A stretch of DNA of 64,000 nt from Cristatella mucedo (taxonomy: Eukaryota; Bryozoa; Phylactolaemata; Cristatellidae). Positions 25,201-36,317 of this stretch are shown piece by piece (position 1 is the first letter of the stretch; every line of letters begins with the position of its first letter). Both the position numbers and the translations under genes were made by a program. Below the pieces are notes generated by a model. The model ran no database searches. It was not told the origin of the DNA and saw nothing but the letters and a program-made list of their open reading frames with translations. The stretch covers positions 1,626,001 to 1,690,000 of the forward strand of contig WPIO01000018.1 in NCBI GenBank assembly GCA_009760855.2. Direction: 5' to 3'.

Positions 25201-27378
25201 TAATAATCTGATCAAAGATCACGCTATAATAGTTTATTCAATCAGCTCCTGAAATCTTAACTCTAAGAGTTCAAGTTGCTGGAGGAATACGCAAGAGCTA
25301 TAAGTTAGAAGAAGTAATGCTAACTTTCTGTAGCTATTTCAGGCATCATAATCAAAGGCTATGCTTCTGTAGTGATGTTTACTCACATAGTAGGAACCTC
25401 TTTTTTTCAAAAGAAAAGCGAGTATTACTAGATACTTTACAATGAGTCCTAAAGTAGAGCTGCTTCACAATGTGAAAAAATAATCGTCTCCAAATAATAC
25501 ACGAATCAGTCACTGCTCGCACATCAAAAAATGACTTCAGTGTCCATATGTGGTTTAGAGCTTTAATGCTGCAAATTTTGTTTGCCCTAAGTCTAGACGC
25601 GAAACGGAGGTGCGTTCTTAAAAAGGTACTGGCCTAAGTGAACTGAATTTTCCATTTTGAAAAAACACTAGCAAATTGTGGCCACTCTATAACCCCTGAT
25701 AAATACAGATGCCACAACTAAGTTACAAACCATATCTCATAAACAAATTCACCTCGGTTCAAGACCACTAGTCAGTAGTTTTTAAGCACCTCAAAGGTCT
25801 CATGAACAGCCGTCTTCAGCAAAGGTCAAAGGCCATATCTTCATCTAACCTGCAGACAAAGAAGATCTTTAGGTGTGACAGGTTCTTCAAAAATCTGTGC
25901 GAAGCAGTCAAAGCTTCTTTAAACAGGGTCTCTTTAGTGGTTTTCCTCTTCATGAAAAATCAAGAAGAGTAAAACGACGAGTACCTGGTCTTGCTAAAGG
26001 AAATAAGAAAAAAGTGAAGTCTTAATGGTCCACAAATTAATTCCTTTTCCTGTGAGCTCAGTTCAAGAAATTCAGTGATAACGTGGAAACTTACTAATGA
26101 ATGAAAAACACTCAGCAGTATAACGGTAGAAACATTGCGTCTATGAAAACTTTTGAGTGGTATTATTTCTATGATTTCATAATAGATCCACGTTGCTTTT
26201 TTAGTTTACCAGTAATTTCCGACTTAATGTGGATTACGAGATATCCATTTGTCAGTTTGTCATTGAAAATATTCAGGTTGCCCACCTTTTACGTCGCATG
26301 ATACATATTTATAAGTAATACCAATTGTCTACCTACATATGGCTTAGCAAAATATTATATCTAACTTTATGCAGAGGGAAAACATTAGTCACATTAGGAT
26401 TATATCTGTAGGGTCTCCAAACGTAATGCAATGCTCGTCAAACTGTGAATTGCTTAAATATTTATTTACCGAAAACTTGCCATTAAGTGGCTGTTGATAA
26501 GGTCAAACTCTTTAGCTGCCTTGCAGCAAAACATGAGTATTTACGTATCTGCTTGATATGAGAACAACTTTTTTAGCTGTTGAATATCAGTCCTACAATT
26601 TAAACAGTAATATTGAAACCGAACTAGACCAGTTTTTTAAATATCTGCATAGCTAAATAGTTATTCTAAGCATGTTCTTAGGCTAAGATGTGTCTACCTA
26701 GGAACAGGAATCAGTGGTTTTTGTGGTGATTCTGCTTTGAATGCTACGGTATAATCATCCACCATCAGGTTTTGTATACTTTTACAGGCTGAGAAATTAG
26801 CAAAGTCTATCCATCTTTTAAGGAGCAGCACCCTAAAGCTGGATTCAAGTCAAATTCTCAGTGTAAGAAGGCATTCACATCAGTGACTGTCAATTCAAAG
26901 CTGTGATAGTTTATAAGCTGCCGTGCTTGAGTAACTTGATCTGCTGTTTGGCGGAGTCAGAAATTCAGAGTGTTGTCCTAAAATTGAATGCTCTCATTGT
27001 TAATAAACTGCGACTATTTATGCTAAAATTTGACTTGAGATGAATAAGATAATAATAAAATAGTTACCCATGAGACAAGAAGGACTGAATTTCTCGTCGT
27101 CATGCCATTCTTTTCTTTTTAGATTCACTTGCTCATTGATCAAATGAGCAGACCAATGGGCTTTGAGCTACTCAGTGTGTTTGCTTTAAACAAGGATGCT
27201 CTTCTGACGGTCAGCACTTCGCATAAACATGCTGAGAAGCTGGCCAAAAATTGATACTCGTAAAGCCATTTGTAACCATTGAGTAGGCATTGATATTGAC
27301 GCTGGATCGTTTCAGGTTGCCAGCACTTGGCTGACGTACTTCCTTATTATCTTGTCATTCAATCCGATTCAAGATTGA
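22224..27378 (+). CDS. gustatory-receptor-like 7TM chemoreceptor, gene 1 (four exons)
   Basis: Predicted seven-transmembrane chemoreceptor of the insect GR / animal GRL superfamily (ligand-gated cation-channel subunit; ligand unknown). Exons: 22,224-23,267 (348 codons), 26,788-26,862, 27,123-27,209 and 27,316-27,378, total 422 aa. All introns are phase 0, the pattern known for the 3' end of GR genes. Helices by eye: TM1 after AKWTVFAFYS (residues ~55-75), TM2 GWMFIGVSNVCFYI, TM3 WCCIAAGWLMSLFASTF, TM4 LGMVGLAFVWGPGTYIWPAL, TM5 HTTYQLVGTMVTLYSLMW, TM6 FWFSLLFGFLVLECVISARV, TM7 TYFLIILSF. There is no signal peptide, as usual for inverted GR topology. The TM7 motif TYhhhhhQF is kept except Q to S. 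The ATG at 22,224 is conserved in gene 2. The frame stays open upstream to an acceptor-like site ending at 22,113, so the N-terminus could be longer. The donor of intron 3 (GTCAGC) is weak. Confidence 0.88.
23320..23550 (+). other. open frame inside intron 1 of gene 1, unrecognised
   Basis: Beginning about 50 bases after the exon 1 donor, the + strand stays open for some 76 codons (KRSLWAVEASIAIQCLFQQH, then KLYGCIPNQVPKFR). U2 carries the same sequence at about 37,430-37,650 with few differences, but a TAA interrupts it there (about 37,570). It is probably non-coding intron sequence or a transposon relic kept similar by the recent duplication. Confidence 0.25.
24025..24482 (+). mobile_element. 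family A retrotransposon 3' end in intron 1 of gene 1
   Basis: Begins with sequence for the LHS-APA region, has an internal deletion, then follows the family A C-terminal frame and 3' UTR to GAGGGCGCTTTATCAAGTGC and a short ATT-rich tail. It lies within the 1.1-kb stretch absent from U2, sense to the gene. Confidence 0.88.
26788..26862 (+). CDS. gene 1 exon 2 (25 codons)
   Basis: Preceded by TATACTTTTACAG and followed by GTAAGA. The translation begins AEKLAKSIHLLR and ends LDSSQILS, phase 0 at both ends. The same-length exon occurs in genes 2 and 3. It encodes part of the last intracellular loop before TM7. Confidence 0.85.
27123..27209 (+). CDS. gene 1 exon 3 (29 codons)
   Basis: Acceptor TTTTTAG; codons IHLLIDQMSRPMGFELLSVF, then ALNKDALLT, phase 0. 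The GF...F-L spacing is the conserved GR segment just before TM7. The donor reads ACG|GTCAGC, weaker than ACG|GTGAGT in gene 2. Confidence 0.85.
27316..27378 (+). CDS. gene 1 exon 4, TM7 and stop
   Basis: Acceptor CGTTTCAG, then VASTWLTYFLIILSFNPIQD and TGA. Carries the GR signature motif in the form TYFLIILSF. The short tail after TM7 is typical of the family. Confidence 0.88.
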   Translation, partial: VASTWLTYFLIILSFNPIQD

Positions 27379-27494
27379 TGGTGATACTCATTTTTAAGGA
27401 AAGATTTTATGAAAACACGCCATGCATTAGCCACGACTTGATGCTATTGACAAAAACATTGATTGATGGAGGATACTGTAGATGCATTCGCACA

Positions 27495-27500
27495 AATAAA
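27495..27500 (+). promoter_or_regulatory. polyadenylation signal of gene 1
   Basis: AATAAA about 117 bases after the stop codon, conserved at the same distance in gene 2. Confidence 0.55.
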
Positions 27501-27765
27501 TTGTCTTTCCACATTTGCTCTACTAAGTGGTAAGCATTTAAGTAATCACTAAGTAAACAATTGAGATTGCACACCACTAAAAAAGGGTAACGATCAATAC
27601 CGATCAATAACTCTTCTAATTTGATGTCCTCAAGTGATATGCAATTAGTACCCTAGCCACACAAAGCAAGGTCGGCTGTTAGATTGCCTATCAAGTTTGC
27701 ATCTCTATAGCAGTGTTGAATGGTAAGGATACATATTTTTAATACAGATTTTAAAATGCTTTCAC

Positions 27766-28052
27766 ACTTCATGCTGAGTCACACTTGGGTTTGTTGATTC
27801 TATGGGATTTCGTTTCACGGACGAAAGTCATTGTAGCTGAGTAAGACATTAAGAAAGAGCAATGAAGCTTTTGCACAACTACTTCGGGCGCTCAGCCTAG
27901 AGAGGAGGATTTTAGGAGCCACGATGGACTACAGGTTTGCAGCTAAAGCCACAACTCTCGTTCAATACCAGAAGTCTAGAGCAATTGTCTGGCCTGGTTA
28001 ATATAGTTCGGCTCTGCAGCCTGTACACAAGCCCAAAAAGAAACTAACGGTG
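27766..28052. other. spacer between duplication units
   Basis: Not part of either aligned unit. It begins with 42 bases (27,771-27,812) nearly identical to 9714-9756. The rest is unrecognised. Confidence 0.5.
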
Positions 28053-28168
<116 letters not shown>

Positions 28169-28674
28169 CAAGGCTTTTGAATATTTTAGCCAAAAACTGC
28201 AAGTTGGAGATTACTAATAATTCTTTAGACGAACCAAAACTTACATGTTTGAATTAAATTCATGACCCTTAATTAAAAAAACACGTTTAAATTCTCTTCG
28301 CCGCAATTAAGTTTGCAACTTTCACCGCTTTCAATGTCACTCTATTTTTTCGTATCAGCTTTTCGTTCGGTGCACGGTAAATTGCCATGTCATTTTAGTG
28401 AATGCATATAGTTAGATCTTTTTAGTTGATCCTGCTCCTGATACCGTATACATTCACAATCGTTACCGTACACCATGTACAATACCGACAATATGGATTG
28501 CTAGAGAATTTTGAAATGAGGAAATTACTAAATTATTTGTTATTATAGAAGTGTCTAACTATTGAGACATGTCGTTGCATCGAATAATATTATTAATAAT
28601 TAATTTGCTGTAATACCCACTGAGAACTCTACCTCTTTTTTGACACTATACAGTCGCGGCAAACGAAGCGTGAT

Positions 28675-28876
28675 CGAATAGTTAGAGGTAGCGTACTCAA
28701 TGAACAATGAAACAAAAGTAACATTGCTAAAGGAGATAGATGTAGGAACAGCATGCTAATATGGTAAGTCGCAGCATGCAACACTTGCAGTGTCGGCACA
28801 TGTAAGCGAATCGAGGAATCGTATGGACCCACCAGATGCTGCGATTGATAGATGCATTCTAGTTTCATTTTAAATC
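28675..28876 (-). mobile_element. old family A 3' UTR remnant (U2 copy)
   Basis: Counterpart of 13,245-13,452, with the same AGCATGC-rich segment. Shared by both units, so inserted before the duplication. Confidence 0.6.
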
Positions 28877-31439
28877 TTGTAATTCAATATGGAGCATTGC
28901 CTTACGGGTGATACCAGTCATAATAATTTAGTTGTTTGCGACAATACTGAACTATGTAAATTTACGTTGAATTAATTCGGTGAAAAAGCCGAGCAAGACT
29001 GGCTTGAGCCCTTCAGCTAAGCCCGAGAAAGGACGACATCGTTCTCGCATTTTTTCCCTGAAATTGATGTGCATAAATATCCTCATTTCACAGGCAGAAG
29101 AATATTGGGAAATGCAAATTAGTCACCTACCTGAAAGTTGTATGTTTGTTTAAATAATTTTACCTAATGCTGAAGTTTCTTTTTAATTAATCATGTAGAT
29201 AGATAAGATTGATCAAGCAGAATGAATTATTTTTGCAGCGATCTTTATTCAGTCGATGTAAGAGAAATTACAATATATTACTACAAATTAATTGTCGCTA
29301 TTTCGGCAACATCTTAATAGCTGAATCTATTTAATCAGCTTATGACAAACATGCTACGATTAGAGACCACTTAGTTTTCAGAGCCGAGAACTAAATTAAA
29401 CCTTAAAAATTACTTGTCACAATGGAGCGGCTACAAAATAAACTAATCTAGGGACTAAGTTATTTTAGATTCGTACATTTTATTTCCTAATGCTCGAGCC
29501 TCAGAAGTGTGACAAATTGCCATTAGTATCCCCAAGCTTTTCTTTTGTGACGACGACAGATATTCAAAGGAATTGAAGAAATGTTTGAAGAGGAAAAAAC
29601 AGCACTGTGTCTTGCACTCTAACTAAGGCTAAAAACCCTGAAAAAACGAGTACAAATATATGATATATTTTGATCTTGATTTCTACAAGGTGACCACTTA
29701 ACAGGGTTCAGCATGCAGATGCCAAACATTAGTGTTTCTTTTTACAATTTGCTTTCTCTAAAAAGATCTTATACTTGGTCTCACTGTGATGTTTTCGTTT
29801 TACATTTTGCGGTAAGTATGTGATAAATCCAGAATATCGTTAGGGAAAGTGCTCACTTTACTGTTCTGTGTGAGCACTGACGTTGAAATTACATATGGGT
29901 TAATAGGTCAGAAATAGGGACTCTGTGGTACCCGCTGTATTGCATTTTCCAGAGTTATTTATAACAAAAGGAATAGTTTATAATAGTTATTAGCCATTTG
30001 ATTTCACAGAAAGATATAAACTACTACAAATATATGGTTCCCATCTGGTACCTCTGTCTATTTCAAAATCTTAACTAGCTCATTCCGTCGTCGAATTTAT
30101 GTTATCAGTGGCTTGGCGTAGATCTAATCTTTAACCATTGCCACTGAAGCAATCGGACAAGACATATCCGAGGTATTTAGTAGCTGCTCAATCACAGTCT
30201 CGAACAGCATACAATAAAATTGTGAGCCCTGACCTTAGATAGAGTTGGTAGCATCTGCACCTTCAGAATGTCTACTAATCATCGACTTAACGAAGTTTTA
30301 CCATTCTTGGCAAAGACAGAAAAAATTTGAAAAAACGGGTCCAAACAATTCATGCCTATTTAAAGACAAAATTGTAAATTCAATCCCAAAATTTTCGTTT
30401 TTAACAAATGTCCGGAAGTGGGAAAACGAATTATTTTGTAAGACGTAGTTACCCCAAAAGTAATAAATTCACTCATCAAAGTGATATTCCTTGGTGCGTT
30501 GTATTATTCGAACTGCGTTGTGTGCCAAACTTTGTAAGTATAAGGTACTCGGCCCCAAACGGCAAGCAAAAGATCACTTTAAGCTATACAAAACTGTAAT
30601 CAAAAATGACATGCACGCTTGAGATCAACAGTCTTACTATTAGATATAAAAATAGAAAGCGTAAAGCTGATAGTTCCAAGCAAAGCCACCCCTTGAACGT
30701 ATTTACTACGCGCCCTTTTTTCTAAGCGAGTATTCAAGCCTATTACAACCAATTTCTTTGCCATACATACGTTTACATTAATAAGGTGACATCGGCTTAG
30801 AAACAAAGTAACTCGCGTTCGACAACAAGACTATGCTTAGCAATCATGTATAGATAAATTACTGCCGCCGAGGCAGAGGTAACTAAGATGTCCATTATTA
30901 CCACACTTGCTTTACAGTGGGACTGCTGGTCCTCTCCTGAAACAGCCATCAAAAGTGCCGCCTTATCTGTGGCTGGTCTGCTAGTGACTTGGATGTAACT
31001 ATCTCGTCTTCCGCTAGTAATCTGTGTGCAAATGTTGATTCAGTTCGATTCAGGGGACATTAAAGTAATTTGGAGTTCTTAATTATGCCTTTTAAAAGTT
31101 TAGATTTTCATTATTCAGAATGAGAATTAAAGATTCCCATGGATAATTGCTGGAGAATTTCATGATTTGCCAGAGGATTAGCAATTGAGTGCTGTTAACA
31201 GCCCGATATTGAGCGCATATATTAGGTTCAAACGGAAAGAGAGCACGTTACAAAGAGTGTAATGTCATACCTGATGCGTAACTTCAGCTTTGCATAGCCT
31301 GCGAGCAGTCGATTTGTGAACAGTTGCTGAAGACCTCTGCATTGGCAATAGTCATTTTTGTTGATTGCCATGCACCAACCGATGGCTAGCACAAGCAATA
31401 GAATTCCCGGGAGCTACGGAAATAGACTAGAACATTTAG
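28877..31439. other. duplicated intergenic DNA (U2), nothing recognised
   Basis: Counterpart of 13,453-16,029, with no supported feature. Confidence 0.5.
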
Positions 31440-33290
31440 CAAAAAATCCTAATGATAGCATTGTCCAACCATATTCCGTCTATTTGTCGAGATGCTGTAA
31501 GGATTACCGTATTTTTATTGACATGAATGGCTTTGCATCGCCCTCGGTTAGATGTTCGCGATTTTTTGAAATGATGCAGTTTCTTTTTTTATACAGTGGG
31601 CTGTACGAAGCAAGAAACAATGGCTGTTCACCCAGCATCTTGGTGTGGAATTTTAACAGAGCGAAACCAATGGAATTATTTTTCCGGGCCATTGCTTTCA
31701 ATTGCCACTCATTGCCCGAGACTGAACACACACAGTACGTTGAAAGTAAGGACGCACATAGCATGAGTTATTAGGTAGAAAATTTGAGCTTCCAACAGCC
31801 AATGTCTAGTACATTTAAAACAAATTTTGGTCAAAGTCGGGCAATTGCCCTCAATTACCGTGCATTGCCCTTGATTGTGCACTCTCACTTGTTTAAAATG
31901 ATATGGATGCACTTTTACTGCAGTGTACTGCAAATCACAAGAAAAATTGGAGCTTCTCTCAGAACCTGTCGGTCTATGTCTTAAAGATTATTATAAAGTG
32001 ACACACTTGCCCGGGCCATTGCCATCGATCGCCCTGCATCTCCCAAGATTGAATGGTAAGAGTGGGTTGACAGTACGTGCGCACAGTGAGAATTTACGTG
32101 GAACAAGAATTTACCCATGGTGCAGCCGATTTCTTGTCAATTCACCATGAATTGCTGCATTAGCCCCAGCCATTTCTGTCTATTGCCATGCATCGTTGAC
32201 ACCTAACATGCAAAATAGCTTGTAAGTTCTGCTAATTCAATTATTACCCAATGAAATGTGAAATGCAATGACAATAGGCACTTTACACAATTAATTTGTG
32301 CTCGATTTGCCGTTGATTGTGGTAGATTGCTACTTTAAGCCGAACCGTTGCCGTAAATTGCCAAGCAATGTCAAAGATTGTACCAGGGTAATTGCCTAAA
32401 AAGATGTGGTTGTCTTCAATCCCACATCAGTGCTCAGTAATATGCATTCAAAATCACAGCATAGCGAAACCGATTTCAGATCAATATGAAGCAGATTGCT
32501 TTAGACTGCTGTATCGGCCTTGGCCTTTGCAGTCGTATTCAGTGCATGGCTGAAGCATCGTCAAGATAATGGCAGTGAACGCATGCAAGTACAAAGGAAC
32601 CGGAGAGTAGAGCAGCATGAAACCTTTACTAGAGCTTCTAGTGTACCCATTCTGTTCTCTGTACGGCGGATCAAAGTGGATTGTAGCATGAAACCGGGTC
32701 CTTGCATTTGGTTGCAATGCAGTGCCTGAGAACGCATGCACACAATGGAGCGACATTTTTTGATTTTGAACAAACTAAAAATTGAACTGAATCTAGCCTT
32801 ATATCAATTTAAATTAAAGCTTCGCAATTGAGGTTTGACGATGAATTGAAGTGAAATAGAGTGGATTGCGGCATTTCTCCAGGTCATTTCAGGCTGTTGA
32901 TGCACGTTTCCAGAGTATAGAGAAGCAACATTTCTTATTACCTTACGTGGGTGTCGCCACGAAACTGTGCACTTTAATATTTAAATAAAACTGGAACTTC
33001 AGTGCAATGTATTTCCGTTTATATTGGTGGATTCGTTGGATTGAAGTTGATTGGGGTATTGGTGCGGGGTACTGAAGTGATTGCATCAAATTGCAGGATA
33101 ATGACCGTGCAAATACAAATGAAAACCTTTAAGTGCAATGGTTGCACAGTTCGCTGTCATTTGAAACAAAAAGGTAGCTTTTCGAACAGGTTTCTTTCGT
33201 TGCACAGCCTTATTCAGTGGAATCCCGTATTGGCCACAGCCACTGCAAACTTATTTCAGTGGACTTCCTGAGAACGCTTGAGCAGAATCA
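31440..33290. repeat. diverged tandem repeat with ~165-bp spacing (U2 copy)
   Basis: Same array as at 16,030-18,960 but not interrupted by a transposon. Core copies lie near 31,520, 31,690, 31,840, 32,013, 32,165, 32,345, 32,515, 32,690, 32,890, 33,060 and 33,235. Best-preserved cores read CGGGCCATTGCC and ATTGCC-TGCAT. Confidence 0.6.
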
Positions 33291-35370
33291 CACACACATT
33301 TCTTTGGGCATGAAACAGCATGACAGAATTTTAAAATCTGGAATCAGTAATATTTGTCATTCATCAAGTAATTTAGCTTGTTGAAAGACATTAATGTAGT
33401 CCTCTTTGAGGTGCACGTATTGAGCTGGGAGACATGGGTGCTAATCTTTTTTTATGAATGAGCTTGGCTTTAAGGCTCCTGGATCAATGGTAAATTAGTC
33501 AATCGGGTTTATTTAGGTAATTGGTAATGCCTACAGCCTCCAATGATGGAACGCCAAAAAGGCTGCAGAAGCACTTGGCATCCTGCTAACACTCGTGGTT
33601 GGACAATTCTGGTGGTGTCTTTTTCAGATTTGTTCCTTTTAAATTTCATTTAGCAAGGTTCATTCCAGGAGCTCAGACGTCAATAGCTCTACATTCATCT
33701 AAGTAAGGCCGTAGTCTCCGATCAGATCGTGTAGGTTAGACAGGGATAGTACTGTTGTCGTAAGCCACATCTATGAAGATGGAAAGCGGATCTGAGATGT
33801 CTTCATCGCTAGCAGACTCACTGCTCTCTCCATAACATGACCAATCTCTGTCTGAACATGTAGAAAGAGCAGAGTGGAATGCATTAAAATTAAGTTATAA
33901 TTCACATACTGCAAAATTTTGCACAATGAGTTGTGTCTAGTAAGAAGCGATTGTTCACCAGTCACGAGTTGTCCTACATCGTTTTCATTTAAAGCCCATG
34001 CCCAGAGCTCTTCTCAGTTTCACAACTGGACTGTTGAGTGATGCACTGTAAGCCTTAAATGCGAAATTGAGCGCTTCAAGAGCATCACTTTACCTTAATC
34101 TCAATAAGGTTCCAACTTTGTTAGAAAAAATGCATCTGCTGGGCGACGCAAATTTCTTAAAACCATTCCAATCCAAGAATGGCTGTTAGCTATTCTTTTA
34201 CTCTTAAGAAACGAAAATAAAATATCTGCTTATGGGGTTTTTCCTTCAACATCTCTGTGGACTCTGCCTGCGGTTATGAATTCACCTAACAGTACATAAT
34301 TCAAATTTCGGTGCAGCACTTTTTTATAGTAGAACCAAAGTTTGACATATCTAGTCACGGGGAAAATGGTGTAACTTACAATATCCCTGACACCACCTCA
34401 GTAGCAACGTATTTTTGGTTTGTGACTATTTCCTACTATCTTTAGGTGGTACGGATAAGTAAATACAGTTTTTTCTAGAGGAAAGCATGAAAATATGTAA
34501 CCTAGGGAAGATTGAAACCTGCCCATTTCACTAATACCTATTAAAGAGCTAGATTTTTTATGGAAATTAGGCATTTACTAGTGATGCCTGTTAATGTGAT
34601 GCTTTGAAAGTTGGACCAGGTTAAAACTGCATACAGGAGAAAGGAAGTAGGAGCTTTTGATTCCTTAATATGATTATTAAATGAGGTCCATAGACATCAG
34701 GGACGTACATTGGAGGAAATGGAGGATATACAAAGCGGCTTGTAGATATGTATCGTTCTATCGTGAGTAGGATTCTCGATGTCACTCTGAACATGAGAGA
34801 GTATGCATACCCTAACAGTTAAATTCAGTTTTTAATGCTAAAGATGGTGTTTAAGCCAAGCTTTTACTGTTAAAATCTTTGTCCCCAATAGGAAGTTTTC
34901 AGAGATTGCTACAGCTATATCTTATCCTTAGCTGGAGTCCAATGCCAGAATGCTCATGCACGTCTGTATAGAACCAGGCAACTAGTACTGAGAACTTGAG
35001 ATCCTTGTGTATCTTAGTAAATTCTCAGCATCATTTGCGTAACGAGAGTATTGAATGGATTATCTGCCAAGCTTGCAGACAACCAAATGACAGTACTAAT
35101 CGCAGTTCTATATGTATTAAAATATACACGGAAATCGCCTTGAAATGCATTCTGCTTCTGATTTGAGTAGGTTTGATATGGCTATAATTATACCCATCCA
35201 ATATTCTTAAAGCTAAGTTCGACGGCTAGCAGTACTATGAGGGCTGATAACTAGTTGCACATATAGCTTTGGTTAAAGTCGTTGTAGTACGAGGATTGAC
35301 CGGCAGCTAGCAATGATATTTTACTACACCGAGGAGTTAGTTTAGAAGTTTACCGTTAATGTCAGCGTAG
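33291..35370. other. duplicated intergenic DNA upstream of gene 2
   Basis: Aligns with 18,961-21,225. Contains the truncated counterpart (33,736-33,850, minus strand) of the possible acidic exon: SYGESSES is matched by CYGESSES, and DPLSIFIDAAYDNS by DPLSIFIDVAYDNS, with the same stop. The acceptor side is deleted. Confidence 0.45.
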
Positions 35371-35380
35371 TATAAAAAGG
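35371..35380 (+). promoter_or_regulatory. TATA-like site upstream of gene 2
   Basis: TATAAAAAGG, counterpart of the site at 21,226, about 830 bases before the acceptor-like site that precedes the gene 2 start. Confidence 0.3.
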
Positions 35381-36317
35381 TCACAGCACCTCTACTAACA
35401 ATATCGTACAACTATGTGGAAATAAACGATAAGGGAACGACGTGGTGATATCAGAGCCCTGTTCTGAAGAGTTGCTTATGTAATTAGCTGGATTTTAATA
35501 TTTGTGCATGTTTAGCCATAAAACGATCATTAATACACGGCCTTTTCTAAAGAAGTACTGATACTTTGTAAATTTAAATATTTTTAATAAATTTAGAATT
35601 GCATAAGGGATGGTAGGTTAACAGTAGTGTACTGCCTGAAAAAGAAAATCTTATGGGCGAATGATTATCAACTGATGTGGGAGCATTTCAGTTTTTAAAT
35701 TAGGAGAGAGATCTCGGCCAAAATAAAAATATAAGCAAATTCGTCATTGAGAACTCTGGTGATCGTTCCTCGTTCAGACTTTGCATCGGTTACAGGTGGG
35801 TTCTCACTTATTTTGGCTATCCTTGCTAAGTATGTTAGTACACCTCTATCCATAAAACTGTCTTTGCTTGGTTTCTTATAGTTTCATCCTGACTGCATGA
35901 CTGGCCACCAAAGCTGCGACTTTCTTAAGCTGATGGTAAATAAAGTATCTCCGTTAGCTAGCGCTTTTGCTTGCTAAGGTTTGAGCTAAAAAATAAGTGT
36001 CAGTTAAACTCCTCTGGTATGTCAGTGTGATTAAAAAAAGCGCATCTTCTTCAGATTATCACCGAGAAGAAAATTAAAACGTTAAAACGCAGAAAATCAT
36101 TGCAGATAAATTCCTGTTTTCCTTTCCATTGCCACTTGCAAGAATCCATAGCATCGGCACATCGCCTAGTAAATATTGATATTACGAGTATTATTTTCTC
36201 TTTGCAGGCCAACTTAGAACAAGCAAACATGATAGGTCGCTCGATAGGTCAACCGGCTCCTATCAATTGTTCGTCAGCTTGAACAGCAATACAGGGCCAG
36301 ACATGTATAGTGCAGAG

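Larger units (their letters stand above)
12971..27765 (+). repeat. tandem segmental duplication, unit U1
   Basis: From TTAGTGAATGCAT at 12,971 to about 27,765 the sequence aligns collinearly with 28,395-40,745. The shared landmarks run in the same order: old family A 3' UTR remnant, ~165-bp repeat block, TATA-like site, four-exon GR gene, polyadenylation signal. U1 is about 2.4 kb longer, mainly because of the insertion at 17,152-18,245 and a segment at about 23,690-24,790 that U2 lacks. Exons are much more alike than the intergenic DNA. Confidence 0.93.
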
